DNA of 27,710 bases from an uncultured Treponema sp. (GCA_905372235.1 CAJPOF010000026.1:1-27710); one strand, 5' to 3'; counted from the first letter of the stretch, positions 15,129 through 23,536 are shown. Program-made: numbers and translations. Notes: generated by a model not told the origin, from the sequence alone.

Positions 15129-17548
15129 AAGGCGAAAACAAAGGACTTGCGGTAATCGTTCAGTGTAGGCTTTCTTCTTCAAGGCTTCCAAAAAAGGCAA
15201 TAAAAGACCTTGGCGGAAGGACTGTGCTTGAATGGACGTTGGCTTCCATGAAGAAAGTTCCGGCTGAGTTCTATTATGTGGCTACGGACGAGGATTCCTA
15301 TGAAACGCTTGCTCCAATCTGCAAAAAAAGCGGATATGAGATTTTTGCAGGACCGCTTGACGATGTTCTTGAGCGTTATTGCCTCCTTATCGAAAAAATA
15401 AAATGCCGGGTGGTTCTTCGTGCCACTGCCGACAATCCGTTTCTTTTTTACGAGGCGGCAAACCTTCTGTGCGAGGAATTTGAAAAGCAGTCGAGAATCT
15501 CAAAAATCGACTACATGACTTGGACTGGACTTCCGCACGGTTCGGGTGTCGAGGTTTTTTCAGCCTCTTCTTTGCTGAAAGCAAGAAAACTCACGGATTC
15601 TGCATACGACCATGAGCATGTAGGACCTGCGCTCTACGGAAACAAGAATGTGTTTTCCTCACTTTTTTATAAAGCGCCCTCAAGATTTTTGTTCCCTGAT
15701 TTAAGGACGACAATCGACACTCCGGGCGACTACAAAAAAGCGCTTTCCGTGGTAAACAGACTTTCAATGGGAAAATTTCCGCCTGAACCTTACACAACAG
15801 AACAGATTTTAAGCGCCGTAAAAAATCCCGACGTTAGCGACACGATAATATTCATTCCGTCAATAAAAAGAGGGCAGGGAACAGGACACCTAAGGAGAAG
15901 CCTTACCGCCGCCTGGCAGTCCGGGGGCTTTGTCTACGTTCCCGAAAATCCAGAGCTTGAAGAAGCGCAAAGGATTGTCGCAGATTTTCTTTCGACGCAC
16001 AAGGATTTTAATCCGTTTCAGATTGTCCGCCATTTGCCCGAAGAAAAAGAATATTCCCTGATTGTTACAGACCTTTTTTCTGCGGAAAAAACATTCTTCC
16101 ATGACTTGTGGAAAAAAGGCAACGTACTTTCCATTGACGAAGGCTCTCCTTTCACCGAAAACGCAGATTTTCTTCTTGACATAATTCCTTCCTACGGGCT
16201 TCAGCGAAAAAGCAATGTCAGTAAAACCGAATTTATAGAACGTCCGCTAAACAGAAAAGTAAGAGCGGTTGAACGCATCGAAAAAATCCTTATAAGTTTC
16301 GGTGGCGAAGATTCGGCAGGTTTCACCGAAAAAGCTGCGGCATATTTTAAAAAAAGCGGTCTTGAGGTTACCGTTATAAGACCGAGTTCTCCTGTTCCGA
16401 ATCTAAAGGAAAAACTTTTCGAGTACGACCTTGTTGTAACTCACTACGGACTTACAGCTTTCGAGGCGATGAGTGCCGGCGTACGTGTCCTTATGTTTCC
16501 CGTATCAAAATTACATGAAAAACTTTCAAAAAAATACGGATTTGCTCTTTTTGACATAAAGGATTTGGATAAGCCTTTTGATTCAAAGTATATTGACTTG
16601 AAAAAAACGCAAAGCAACGAGGCTGTGATTTCTCAGGACGAAGAAAACCTCGGCGGTTTTATAAAAGGCATTTCGCATGCAAAAAGATATTTCTGCCCGA
16701 TATGTGCATCTTTTCCGGAAAAGCCCGATTCTGTTGTGTTTCGCACAAGGTTCAGAACATTCAGAAGATGCAGAAATTGCGGAATGGTATACATCTCGTT
16801 TTCCACGCAGGAAGAAACCGTGTACAAAAAAGAGTATTTTGCGGAAGAATACAAAAATCAATACGGAAAAACATATCTTGAAGATTTTGCTTCAATAAAG
16901 AAGAGCGGACTAAGGCGGATGTCCCAAATAAAACTTCTTTGTGCAAAAAAAGAAAAATCAAAACCGTCCTTGCTTGATGTAGGCTGCGCATACGGACCGT
17001 TTCTTTCTGCCGCCATGGACGAAGGATGGCTTCCGTTCGGTACGGACATTTCTCAAGATGCGGTGAACTATGTGCAGAACACGCTTTTGATTCCAGCCGT
17101 AAAATCGCAGTTCCCCGATTTTGACAGCGAAAAAGAATTCGGGCTAAGCCGTTTTGACGCAGTTTCAATGTGGTTTGTTATAGAACATTTCAAGGATTTA
17201 AAAACCGTTCTTGAAAAAGTTTCATCTATACTCAAAAAAGGTGGAATATTCGCATTTTCAACTCCGTCCGGAGAGGGCGTTTCCGCATTGAAGAACACGG
17301 AAACTTTCTTTGAGCAAAGTCCGAAAGACCATTATTCAATATGGGAACCTTCCGAGACAAAAAAAATCCTTAAACGCTTCGGCTTTAAAGTTTTAAAGAC
17401 GGTTTCTACAGGTCATCATCCTGAACGATTTCCGTTGGCAGTCAAAAAAAGCTTAAAAAAAGGAAGCGGAATGTTTTCGTTCCTGCAATTTTACAGCGAA
17501 CTGAATCATCTTGGCGACACATTCGAAGTTTATTGCAGAAAGGAATAG
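15125..17548 (+). CDS. SpsF-PseG-methyltransferase fusion protein
   Basis: Three enzymes appear in one 807-residue chain. Residues 1-235 are an SpsF/acylneuraminate cytidylyltransferase-type nucleotidyltransferase (CRLSSSRLPKKA at 14-25, YYVATDED, LRATADNPF at 98-106). Residues 238-515 resemble PseG/SpsG, the GT-B-fold UDP-sugar hydrolase family (GQGTGHLRRS at 250-259, SFGGEDSAG at 391-399, THYGLTAFEAMSAGV at 439-453). Residues 520-807 are a zinc ribbon (Cys524, 527, 549, 552) followed by a class I SAM methyltransferase (LLDVGCAYGPFL, 616-627; MWFVIEHFKDL). Together they could free, activate with CTP and methylate a nonulosonate-like or related sugar. The start overlaps the upstream stop (ATGA), and three bases separate it from the next gene. 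The exact sugar is unknown. Confidence 0.85.
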   Translation: MKGENKGLAVIVQCRLSSSRLPKKAIKDLGGRTVLEWTLASMKKVPAEFYYVATDEDSYETLAPICKKSGYEIFAGPLDDVLERYCLLIEKIKCRVVLRATADNPFLFYEAANLLCEEFEKQSRISKIDYMTWTGLPHGSGVEVFSASSLLKARKLTDSAYDHEHVGPALYGNKNVFSSLFYKAPSRFLFPDLRTTIDTPGDYKKALSVVNRLSMGKFPPEPYTTEQILSAVKNPDVSDTIIFIPSIKRGQGTGHLRRSLTAAWQSGGFVYVPENPELEEAQRIVADFLSTHKDFNPFQIVRHLPEEKEYSLIVTDLFSAEKTFFHDLWKKGNVLSIDEGSPFTENADFLLDIIPSYGLQRKSNVSKTEFIERPLNRKVRAVERIEKILISFGGEDSAGFTEKAAAYFKKSGLEVTVIRPSSPVPNLKEKLFEYDLVVTHYGLTAFEAMSAGVRVLMFPVSKLHEKLSKKYGFALFDIKDLDKPFDSKYIDLKKTQSNEAVISQDEENLGGFIKGISHAKRYFCPICASFPEKPDSVVFRTRFRTFRRCRNCGMVYISFSTQEETVYKKEYFAEEYKNQYGKTYLEDFASIKKSGLRRMSQIKLLCAKKEKSKPSLLDVGCAYGPFLSAAMDEGWLPFGTDISQDAVNYVQNTLLIPAVKSQFPDFDSEKEFGLSRFDAVSMWFVIEHFKDLKTVLEKVSSILKKGGIFAFSTPSGEGVSALKNTETFFEQSPKDHYSIWEPSETKKILKRFGFKVLKTVSTGHHPERFPLAVKKSLKKGSGMFSFLQFYSELNHLGDTFEVYCRKE

Positions 17549-17551
17549 AAA

Positions 17552-19210
17552 ATGGAATCCAAAATGAAAAAAGACAATCCGCAAAAAGAAAGCATACTGA
17601 TTTTGGGCGCGGGCCTAATGCAAAAGCCTTCGATTCTTGCCGCAAATGAAGAAGGGCTTTTCGTCTATTCCGTGGACGCAAATCCTTCTGCCGTAGCCGT
17701 TCCGCTTTGCGACGCTTTTAAAAAAATCGACCTGAAGGAAAAAGAAGCCATATATGAGTTTGCAAAGTTCCTTAAAAACGAAAAAAAACTTTCAGGAATT
17801 TTCACGGCGGGAACTGATTTTTCCGCATCTGTGGCATACGCTACGGAAAAACTCAATCTAAAAGGACACAGCTTCGATTCGGCATTGAACGCAAGCGTCA
17901 AAAGCAGAATGAGAGAATGTTTCCAAAAAGCGGGCGTTCCTTCTCCGGCTTTTTATTCTGTCCGTGACGATTTCAATCTTGCGATGGAAATTTCTGAAAA
18001 ACTTCCTTTTCCGTTTGTGGTAAAGCCTTCGGACAACATGGGAGCCCGAGGCTGCAGAATGGTAAGAAGCCGAAAGGAAGCCGCCAGCGCTATAAAACTT
18101 GCGTTCGATAATTCCCGAACCAAAACTATAATAATCGAAGAATATATGGAAGGTCCTGAGTTTTCGATAGATGCGCTTGTCTACGAGGGAACGCTTACCG
18201 TAACTGGCTTTGCCGACAGGCATATTTTTTATCCTCCGTATTTTATCGAGATGGGACATACGATTCCTTCTTGCATTGACGAAAAAAAACGGCTCGAACT
18301 GATTTCGATATTCGCTTCGGGGGTAAAGGCGTTGAATCTTACCGAAGGAGCTGCAAAAGCCGACATAAAATACACGGCGAAAGGACCTCAGATAGGTGAA
18401 ATAGCTGCCCGTCTTTCGGGAGGATACATGTCTGGCTGGAGTTTTCCGTATTCGTCCGATTTTTCTTTGACACGTGAAGCCATAAAAATTTCAGTAGGAC
18501 GAGTTCCAGAAAAACTTCTTGAAAAAAGAGTTCGGCTTGACTATGTTCCGCCGAAGACTTTGGAAAATTCAAAAGATTTTTCAAGTCCGTTCAAACTGTT
18601 TGAAATTCCTTCGGTTCATGTAAGTGCGGAACGGGCATGGATTTCCATTCCCGGAAAAGTCCGTTCCATCGAAAAACTCGGCGAAAAAAAATCTTTTGAT
18701 GTAAAGGATGTGTTTCCTCGCACAGTGGAAGTCGGAGACGAAGTGGATTTTCCAAGGAACAATGTCCAAAAATGCGGAAATTCAATTTCACTTTCCGACG
18801 ATTACGAAAAGGCTGTCGCCGCCGCCGAAAAAAGTTCCGCTTCCGTCCTGATTCGCCTTCAGAAAAACAACAGTCGCACCGACGATTTTCTTTCCGATAA
18901 GGAAGCCGCCGATGAAAAAGGTTTTCCGCCTTCCGCTTTTTCCGCCTACGACAAAGTCAAGGATCTTGACTTGTCAGGAACGATGGATGTTTCCCAAAGC
19001 GTCGTGGAAAATGCGCCGGAAGAGATAAGAGAATTCCTTGAACTTCCCGAAAAAAACTGGAACTATAGGACTGCAAAAGAAGAGGCGGAACTTTTTGACA
19101 GGCTGAACAAAACGCATAAAAAAATCGAGCGGAAAACATTCTGGAATGCCTTGTTTAAAGGTGGAATTCAGGCTGCTTTGTATGTCGTGGATTCGGTTCA
19201 AGAAATGTAA
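17552..19210 (+). CDS. ATP-grasp ligase of the sugar operon
   Basis: This is a 552-residue ATP-grasp enzyme of the carbamoyl-phosphate-synthase/PurK type. It has an N-terminal Rossmann-like preATP domain (ILILGAGLMQKPSILAANEE, 15-34), an ATP-binding core (PFVVKPSDNMGARGCRMV, 154-171; IIIEEYMEGPEFSID, 193-207) and the metal-binding strand (DIKYTAKGPQIGEIAARLSG, 271-290). About 160 C-terminal residues match no domain I know and end with an amphipathic segment (ALFKGGIQAALYVVDSVQEM). The family joins a carboxylate to an amine or similar nucleophile through an acyl phosphate. A GAAAGGAA binding site lies before the ATG. It closes the operon, so it may ligate an amino acid or other acid onto the sugar, an inference from context only. 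Confidence 0.82.
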   Translation: MESKMKKDNPQKESILILGAGLMQKPSILAANEEGLFVYSVDANPSAVAVPLCDAFKKIDLKEKEAIYEFAKFLKNEKKLSGIFTAGTDFSASVAYATEKLNLKGHSFDSALNASVKSRMRECFQKAGVPSPAFYSVRDDFNLAMEISEKLPFPFVVKPSDNMGARGCRMVRSRKEAASAIKLAFDNSRTKTIIIEEYMEGPEFSIDALVYEGTLTVTGFADRHIFYPPYFIEMGHTIPSCIDEKKRLELISIFASGVKALNLTEGAAKADIKYTAKGPQIGEIAARLSGGYMSGWSFPYSSDFSLTREAIKISVGRVPEKLLEKRVRLDYVPPKTLENSKDFSSPFKLFEIPSVHVSAERAWISIPGKVRSIEKLGEKKSFDVKDVFPRTVEVGDEVDFPRNNVQKCGNSISLSDDYEKAVAAAEKSSASVLIRLQKNNSRTDDFLSDKEAADEKGFPPSAFSAYDKVKDLDLSGTMDVSQSVVENAPEEIREFLELPEKNWNYRTAKEEAELFDRLNKTHKKIERKTFWNALFKGGIQAALYVVDSVQEM

Positions 19211-19288
19211 AATCAAACGGGCTTTTCAAAAATTTCAGTTTTTGGAAAACTCCCTTGATTTCATGTGCGATGTTTAAAATTAAGTCAT

Positions 19289-19300
19289 ACCGTATACGGT
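19289..19300. promoter_or_regulatory. 12-bp perfect palindrome upstream of amidase
   Basis: ACCGTATACGGT is a perfect palindrome about 17 bases upstream of the best -35 candidate for the amidase-GerMN pair. It looks like a dimeric repressor or activator site. No regulator gene in this window can be matched to it. Confidence 0.4.
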
Positions 19301-19316
19301 TTTGTTTTACTCAAGT

Positions 19317-19346
19317 TTGCCAATCGCAGACTTGGATATTTTATAA
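19317..19346 (+). promoter_or_regulatory. Candidate amidase promoter
   Basis: TTGCCA (19317-19322) and TTATAA (19341-19346) are separated by 18 bases. Transcription would start near 19353 and give a leader of about 75 bases with small hairpins before the GGGAG and ATG of the amidase gene. Confidence 0.35.
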
Positions 19347-19427
19347 GCGTTTTCGCTTTTCTGCGAAGGTGCTAAAAACGTCAATCGAAAGTTGAAACTT
19401 TCTTCTTGACCTTTTATGGGAGATTGA

Positions 19428-20468
19428 ATGAAAAAGATTTTTTTGTATGTGCTTTTGTTTTTTTTGTTTTTCATGAAATTTTCCGCATTTTCTTTGGAAG
19501 CGACCTTGCCTCTTGTTAAGACAGCCAAAGAAAACGGGATGGAACTTTACTGGGACACGCTTTCAGGCGGAGGAATCCTTGAAAAAAACGGGCATCAAGT
19601 TTCATTCCGGGTGGACGAAAATCTTGTGCTGTTCGATTCGTCGTCGATTTCTTCCGTGGAAAGCCCCGTTTTCCGAGACGGGCAGATTTTCGTGAGCAAA
19701 AAATTCATTGACACTGTGGAACTTTTTTTCAAAGAAAGCGGAGACAAAAGTCCGTTCAAAATCGGAGCGATACTGATTGACCCCGGTCATGGCGGAAAAG
19801 ACCCCGGTGCTGTCGGAACTTTCAAAATTGACGGAAAAACTGTCCGGGTTCAGGAAAAAGATGCCGTCCTTTCTGTTGGAAAAATGCTTTATGATGAGCT
19901 AAAGCGCGCCTATCCCAACAAGCAGATAATAATGACAAGAAATTCCGACAAGTATCTGACGCTCGGAGAGAGAACCGACATAGCAAACGGAGTGAAACTC
20001 GCCGAAAAAGAAGCGGTGCTTTACGTGTCGATTCATGCGAACGCTTCCCTTGACAAAAAGGCAAGCGGCTACGAAGTCTGGTATCTTTCTCCGGGCTACA
20101 GGCGAACGGTGATAGATAAAGCCGCCGCCGACAACGACAAATCTTTGTTTCCGATACTAAATTCCATGATGGAGGAAGAATACACAACCGAAAGCATTCT
20201 GATGTCCAAGTTCATAATGGACGGACTTACCTCACAGATTGGCTCAAGCGCAAAAGCAAGAGGCATAAAGGCGGAAGAATGGTTTGTCGTAAGGAACACG
20301 AATATGCCTGCCGTATTGATAGAAATAGGCTTTGTGACAAATGAAAAGGAGGCATTGAACCTAAGAAATCCGGAACACTTGAAAAAAACTTCTCTTGGAA
20401 TATATAATGGCATCCAGGCGTTCGTTGCGCACTTTGAGCGTTCAAGAGGATTTACTTCATCAAAATGA
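19428..20468 (+). CDS. N-acetylmuramoyl-L-alanine amidase (Amidase_3)
   Basis: This 346-residue zinc amidase cuts the bond between muramic acid and the stem peptide in peptidoglycan, acting in the periplasm. A signal peptide (MKKIFLYVLLFFLFFMKFSAFS) leads into an N-terminal region of about 85 residues that resembles a copper-amine-oxidase-like/AMIN-type module. The Amidase_3 domain spans about 110-335. The zinc and catalytic residues are all present: His121 in IDPGHGGKDPGA, Glu143 in QEKDAVL, His203 in VSIHANAS, Glu299 in VLIEIGF. GGGAG lies before the ATG. The stop overlaps the next start (ATGA). The amidase, GerMN protein, flaA order is, from memory, the same as TP0247-TP0249 in T. pallidum. 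Cell separation or opening the wall for flagella are plausible roles. Confidence 0.94.
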   Translation: MKKIFLYVLLFFLFFMKFSAFSLEATLPLVKTAKENGMELYWDTLSGGGILEKNGHQVSFRVDENLVLFDSSSISSVESPVFRDGQIFVSKKFIDTVELFFKESGDKSPFKIGAILIDPGHGGKDPGAVGTFKIDGKTVRVQEKDAVLSVGKMLYDELKRAYPNKQIIMTRNSDKYLTLGERTDIANGVKLAEKEAVLYVSIHANASLDKKASGYEVWYLSPGYRRTVIDKAAADNDKSLFPILNSMMEEEYTTESILMSKFIMDGLTSQIGSSAKARGIKAEEWFVVRNTNMPAVLIEIGFVTNEKEALNLRNPEHLKKTSLGIYNGIQAFVAHFERSRGFTSSK

Positions 20469-20926
20469 AAATCTACAAATTTGACATCGACACAAAACTT
20501 TTTGTCCTTGTCGTTGTTCTTTCGCTTTCTTTTTTGATTTCCTTTCTGACCTGGAAGGTGGGCGTTCCTGGAAAAAAGGCTGTCTTCGTCTTTGAGTCCG
20601 CGGATATGAAATCTCTTTCAATAGAAAGGCGCTTCTTGAAATGCGGCAAGGCGGATTCTAAAGTTCGGAATTTCGTGGACGAACTTTTGCTCGGTCCTAT
20701 ATCTGAGCATTGCATCCCTGTTTTCAATTCCGGAACAAAGGTTATTTCGTGCTTCGAAAGAAATAATGTTCTTTATGTGAATTTTTCGTCGGATTTTCTT
20801 TATGCGGACTACGGTACGGATTTTTCTAAAAAAATCAATATTTTCAAAAAAAATATACAAATCAATTTTCCTTCTATAAGGAGAGTGGAGTTGTTTGTGG
20901 ACGGTAACGCACCGTTTCAATACTGA
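20465..20926 (+). CDS. Membrane-anchored GerMN-domain protein
   Basis: This 153-residue protein has an N-terminal membrane anchor (about 12-31, LFVLVVVLSLSFLISFLTW) and then a GerMN-type domain (FVDELLLGPISEHCIPVFNS, then NVLYVNFSSDFL). GerMN domains occur in envelope proteins such as GerM and often accompany peptidoglycan hydrolases. The ATG overlaps the amidase stop by four bases, so the two are coupled and likely work together at the cell wall. In Treponema the corresponding gene is usually annotated only as hypothetical. The assignment rests on the LLGP and VNFS motifs and on context. Confidence 0.75.
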   Translation: MKIYKFDIDTKLFVLVVVLSLSFLISFLTWKVGVPGKKAVFVFESADMKSLSIERRFLKCGKADSKVRNFVDELLLGPISEHCIPVFNSGTKVISCFERNNVLYVNFSSDFLYADYGTDFSKKINIFKKNIQINFPSIRRVELFVDGNAPFQY

Positions 20927-20945
20927 TGCGTTGTCTTTAAGTCGG

Positions 20946-20977
20946 AAAATCTTTGAAAAATATCGCTCAAAGATTTT
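20946..20977. terminator. Hairpin between GerMN gene and flaA
   Basis: AAAATCTTTGA (20946-20956) pairs perfectly with TCAAAGATTTT (20967-20977) around a 10-base loop, 19 bases after the GerMN stop. The stem is AT-rich and the T run after it is short (TTTTATT), so termination may be partial. It separates the amidase pair from the flaA promoter. Confidence 0.5.
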
Positions 20978-20987
20978 ATTAAAAGCG

Positions 20988-21016
20988 TTGACAAAAATAG
21001 TCGGTTAAGAGATAAT
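20988..21016 (+). promoter_or_regulatory. flaA promoter
   Basis: TTGACA (20988-20993), a 17-base spacer and GATAAT (21011-21016) form a good sigma-70-type promoter. The leader of about 40 bases ends with AAAGGAG (21047-21053), eight bases before the ATG. There is no sign of a sigma-28 site (TAAA...GCCGATAA). Confidence 0.8.
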
Positions 21017-21061
21017 ATCTTTATCAAGGCTACATCGAATTTGTTTAAAGGAGCTTCAAAG

Positions 21062-22132
21062 ATGAAGAGGACTTTATTGTTTGCAGCGGCTGTAATGCTG
21101 CTTGCAGGATTCACGGTTTCTGCCGATGAATCTACGTTGATTGATTTTACATTGCTTGAGGCAGACTGTGTCGCAGATCAGGAAGGAAATCCAACCCAGA
21201 ACAAGCACACTGTCATGGATTTCTCAACTGCTGCAGGTGCTACGTTCACTCCGGAGCAGAAAGACCTTATGAAATCCTCGCTTGCGTTGCCGGAATGGGA
21301 GGTTACTCTCAATTCTTCTGCACGCTCGATCAGGAGTTCGGGTCTTTCTACGGTTGTTGCTGCACCTGTAAGAAGCGAATCTAACCAGCCGTTCGCAGGA
21401 AAGAATGTAATGGGTGTTAGGATTGTTTTCCCTACATGGAATGCGAATTCCCATGCTTATATCAGACCTCCGTTTGATATTCCTGCATACGAAGAATTGG
21501 CTTCTGCCGATGAAAATGGAAAAAGGCAGCCACAGACTGATGAAGAAAAGGCGAGCAAAAAAACGCTTTTCGAAGACGGCTACGGTGTTCTTAAAAATGT
21601 AGGAACTATCAAATCCATCGCTGTTACGACAATGGGTATGAACTTCCCTGAAGGACTTTTTGTCTTGCTCAAAGACAACGATAACATTGAACGCAGATAT
21701 TTCATGGGTTATCTTATGTTTGACGGCTGGAAGAACCTTACATGGAATAATCCACAGTACATTTCCGACATAAGAAGACGAGAAATCAGGGTTTATCCTA
21801 TCTACCCAAGAGGACTTCCGTTTGTTAAGTTTGCTGGTTTCCAGATTACACGAGATGCAAGCTGGGATGGCGGTGACTATATCGGATATTTCAAGGATGT
21901 TCGTGTTATCTATGACAAAGCACTTCTTATTTCAGAACGAGACATCGCTGATGAAGACCTTTGGGGAATCATCAAAAAGAAGGAAGGCGATCGACAGGCT
22001 GCCTCAATGGCTCGCTTTGGCGAAACGCAGGTAAATCGCTATCTTGAGAAGGCTAAACTTGCTACTGAAGACAGTTTCACTGAAAACTTGAAGCCAAGTT
22101 ACGGTTCTTCACAGACTAGCGAGGAAAGATAA
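21062..22132 (+). CDS. flaA: Flagellar filament outer layer (sheath) protein FlaA
   Basis: FlaA coats the FlaB core of the periplasmic flagella of spirochetes and affects filament stiffness and helicity. The 356-residue precursor has a signal peptide (MKRTLLFAAAVMLLAGFTVSA, cleaved before DES). The family start follows (LIDFTLLEADC), then GVRIVFPTWNANSHAYIRPP, IKSIAVTTMGMNFPEGLFVL and VKFAGFQITRDASWDGGDYI. The tail is charged and Ser/Thr-rich. The frame is open to an upstream start at 21041, but the ATG at 21062 is correct because AAAGGAG and the signal peptide define it. It has its own promoter and a strong terminator, so it is a single-gene unit. Codon use looks more selective than in neighbours, as expected for an abundant protein. 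Confidence 0.96.
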   Translation: MKRTLLFAAAVMLLAGFTVSADESTLIDFTLLEADCVADQEGNPTQNKHTVMDFSTAAGATFTPEQKDLMKSSLALPEWEVTLNSSARSIRSSGLSTVVAAPVRSESNQPFAGKNVMGVRIVFPTWNANSHAYIRPPFDIPAYEELASADENGKRQPQTDEEKASKKTLFEDGYGVLKNVGTIKSIAVTTMGMNFPEGLFVLLKDNDNIERRYFMGYLMFDGWKNLTWNNPQYISDIRRREIRVYPIYPRGLPFVKFAGFQITRDASWDGGDYIGYFKDVRVIYDKALLISERDIADEDLWGIIKKKEGDRQAASMARFGETQVNRYLEKAKLATEDSFTENLKPSYGSSQTSEER

Positions 22133-22153
22133 TTTTTCATCTTGCTGAAAGAT

Positions 22154-22186
22154 AAAAAAAGGACACTGTTACGGTGTCCTTTTTTT
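22154..22186 (+). terminator. Strong intrinsic terminator of flaA
   Basis: AAAAAAAGGACAC (22154-22166) and GTGTCCTTTTTTT (22174-22186) form a perfect 13-bp stem with a seven-base loop, and the right arm contains the T tract. It starts about 20 bases after the flaA stop. Confidence 0.93.
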
Positions 22187-22227
22187 ATTAATCGTTCAAT
22201 TAGAGTTTATATGGATTGACACTTGGT

Positions 22228-23466
22228 ATGAAGATTCCGTCAAAATTAAAGATAAAAAACATATATGAAAATTACACCCCATATCTTGATAAGATAATGG
22301 ACAATATAAAAAATGTTCTTTCGGAAAATATCCGGCTTTCATCGCAGCCTACATACAAGTCCAGGATAAAAAGTTTTCAAAGTTACTACAAAAAGCTTTT
22401 GCGACAGAAACCCGACGAGGCGGCAAACTCCGATATTTTAGTCTGCCTTACCGACATGATGGGCATAAGAGTCATATGCGCTTTTCTTGAGGACATTTCT
22501 TCTGTTCGGGAGCAACTTCAGTCTCTTTTTGATGTAAAGGAAGTTGAGGTTAAAGGTGCAGACCAAAGTTTCAGTCAGTTCGGCTACGAGTCCGTTCACG
22601 TGCTTGTATCCATTCCGGAGTCTTGCATGCCCAAAAATATTTCAGGTCTTGAGATTCCCGATGGTCTTGTATGCGAGATTCAGATAAGGACGATTCTTCA
22701 GGATGCATGGGCGGAAGTCGAGCATGAACTGATATACAAAACGGAGTTCACGCCGTTTGATCTTCCGCTTAGACGAAAACTTGCTTCGATAAACGCTTCT
22801 CTGAGCCTTGCGGACATAATTTTTCAGGAAATCAGGGATTATCAGAAAAAGTTACAGACGGAATTGACTAAAAGGCGGCGCAGTTTCTATAAAATAGCTG
22901 ATGATTTTCCGTGCATTTCCGAGGAAAATAAAAAATCCGGCGAAGATTCTTCGATAGAGCGTGTAAATCCGTATGTCGCCGGGACGATAGACGAACTTCT
23001 GCTCCAAGCGATTCATTCGCACAACGAAGGCGACTTGGATTCTGCGATTTTCATATACACCAAGATAATAGAGTCAAAACCGAAGCCGAACAACGTTGTT
23101 CTTTCCGTGATTCACAAGCACAGGGGAATGGCGTTTTTTTCGAAAAACGACTATGAAAATGCGGTGAATGACTTCCATCAGTCGTTTGAACTTGACAACA
23201 ACAATTTTCGTTCTATTTATTATGAGGGAATCGTGTTTGCCATAAGGCATCAGTACGAAAAGGCGGTGGAGTGTTTTTCAAGGTCGCTTTCGCTGAACGA
23301 ATATCAGTCGCACACTTTCTACAGGAGGGCGGCGGCGTATTATGAACTGGGGCAGTACGAAAAATCCATGAGCGATGTTGTGTCTGCGCAGAAACTGGGC
23401 TTGGAGGATGCCGGATTGAAGGCGTTGCACGAAAAACTTGTCTCAAAGTTCGACATGAAGGTCTGA
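22228..23466 (+). CDS. RelA/SpoT-domain (p)ppGpp synthetase with TPRs
   Basis: This 412-residue protein (from the ATG at 22228; a TTG at 22216 is in frame) has an N-terminal RelA/SpoT nucleotidyltransferase domain at about 10-210. Key parts are visible: YKSRIKSFQSYYKK (43-56), CLTDMMGIRV with catalytic Asp76, GYESVHVLV (119-127, the G-loop tyrosine), and EIQIRTILQDAWAEVEH (150-166) with catalytic Glu150. There is no HD hydrolase domain and no TGS or ACT domain, so it is a small alarmone synthetase-type enzyme. A linker and four to five TPRs (about 250-400) replace the usual short C-terminus, probably to bind a protein partner or regulate activity. No Shine-Dalgarno sequence is seen. Product (ppGpp, pppGpp or another pyrophosphorylated molecule) cannot be told. 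Confidence 0.85.
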   Translation: MKIPSKLKIKNIYENYTPYLDKIMDNIKNVLSENIRLSSQPTYKSRIKSFQSYYKKLLRQKPDEAANSDILVCLTDMMGIRVICAFLEDISSVREQLQSLFDVKEVEVKGADQSFSQFGYESVHVLVSIPESCMPKNISGLEIPDGLVCEIQIRTILQDAWAEVEHELIYKTEFTPFDLPLRRKLASINASLSLADIIFQEIRDYQKKLQTELTKRRRSFYKIADDFPCISEENKKSGEDSSIERVNPYVAGTIDELLLQAIHSHNEGDLDSAIFIYTKIIESKPKPNNVVLSVIHKHRGMAFFSKNDYENAVNDFHQSFELDNNNFRSIYYEGIVFAIRHQYEKAVECFSRSLSLNEYQSHTFYRRAAAYYELGQYEKSMSDVVSAQKLGLEDAGLKALHEKLVSKFDMKV

Positions 23467-23507
23467 CCTTAAATATTTTGTTTTTGAGTTTTCATTTTTT
23501 TAGGCTA

Positions 23508-23536
23508 TTGACTAAAAATCTGATTGGTTATATATT
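23508..23536 (+). promoter_or_regulatory. tRNA-Glu promoter
   Basis: TTGACT (23508-23513), a 17-base spacer and TATATT (23531-23536) sit 25 bases before the tRNA. This is a near-consensus sigma-70 promoter, as expected for a stable RNA gene. Confidence 0.8.

Noticed and set aside
20465..22132. Toxin-antitoxin or defence function for the genes after the amidase
   Set aside because: GerMN motif, FlaA identity and the Treponema-like gene order explain them.
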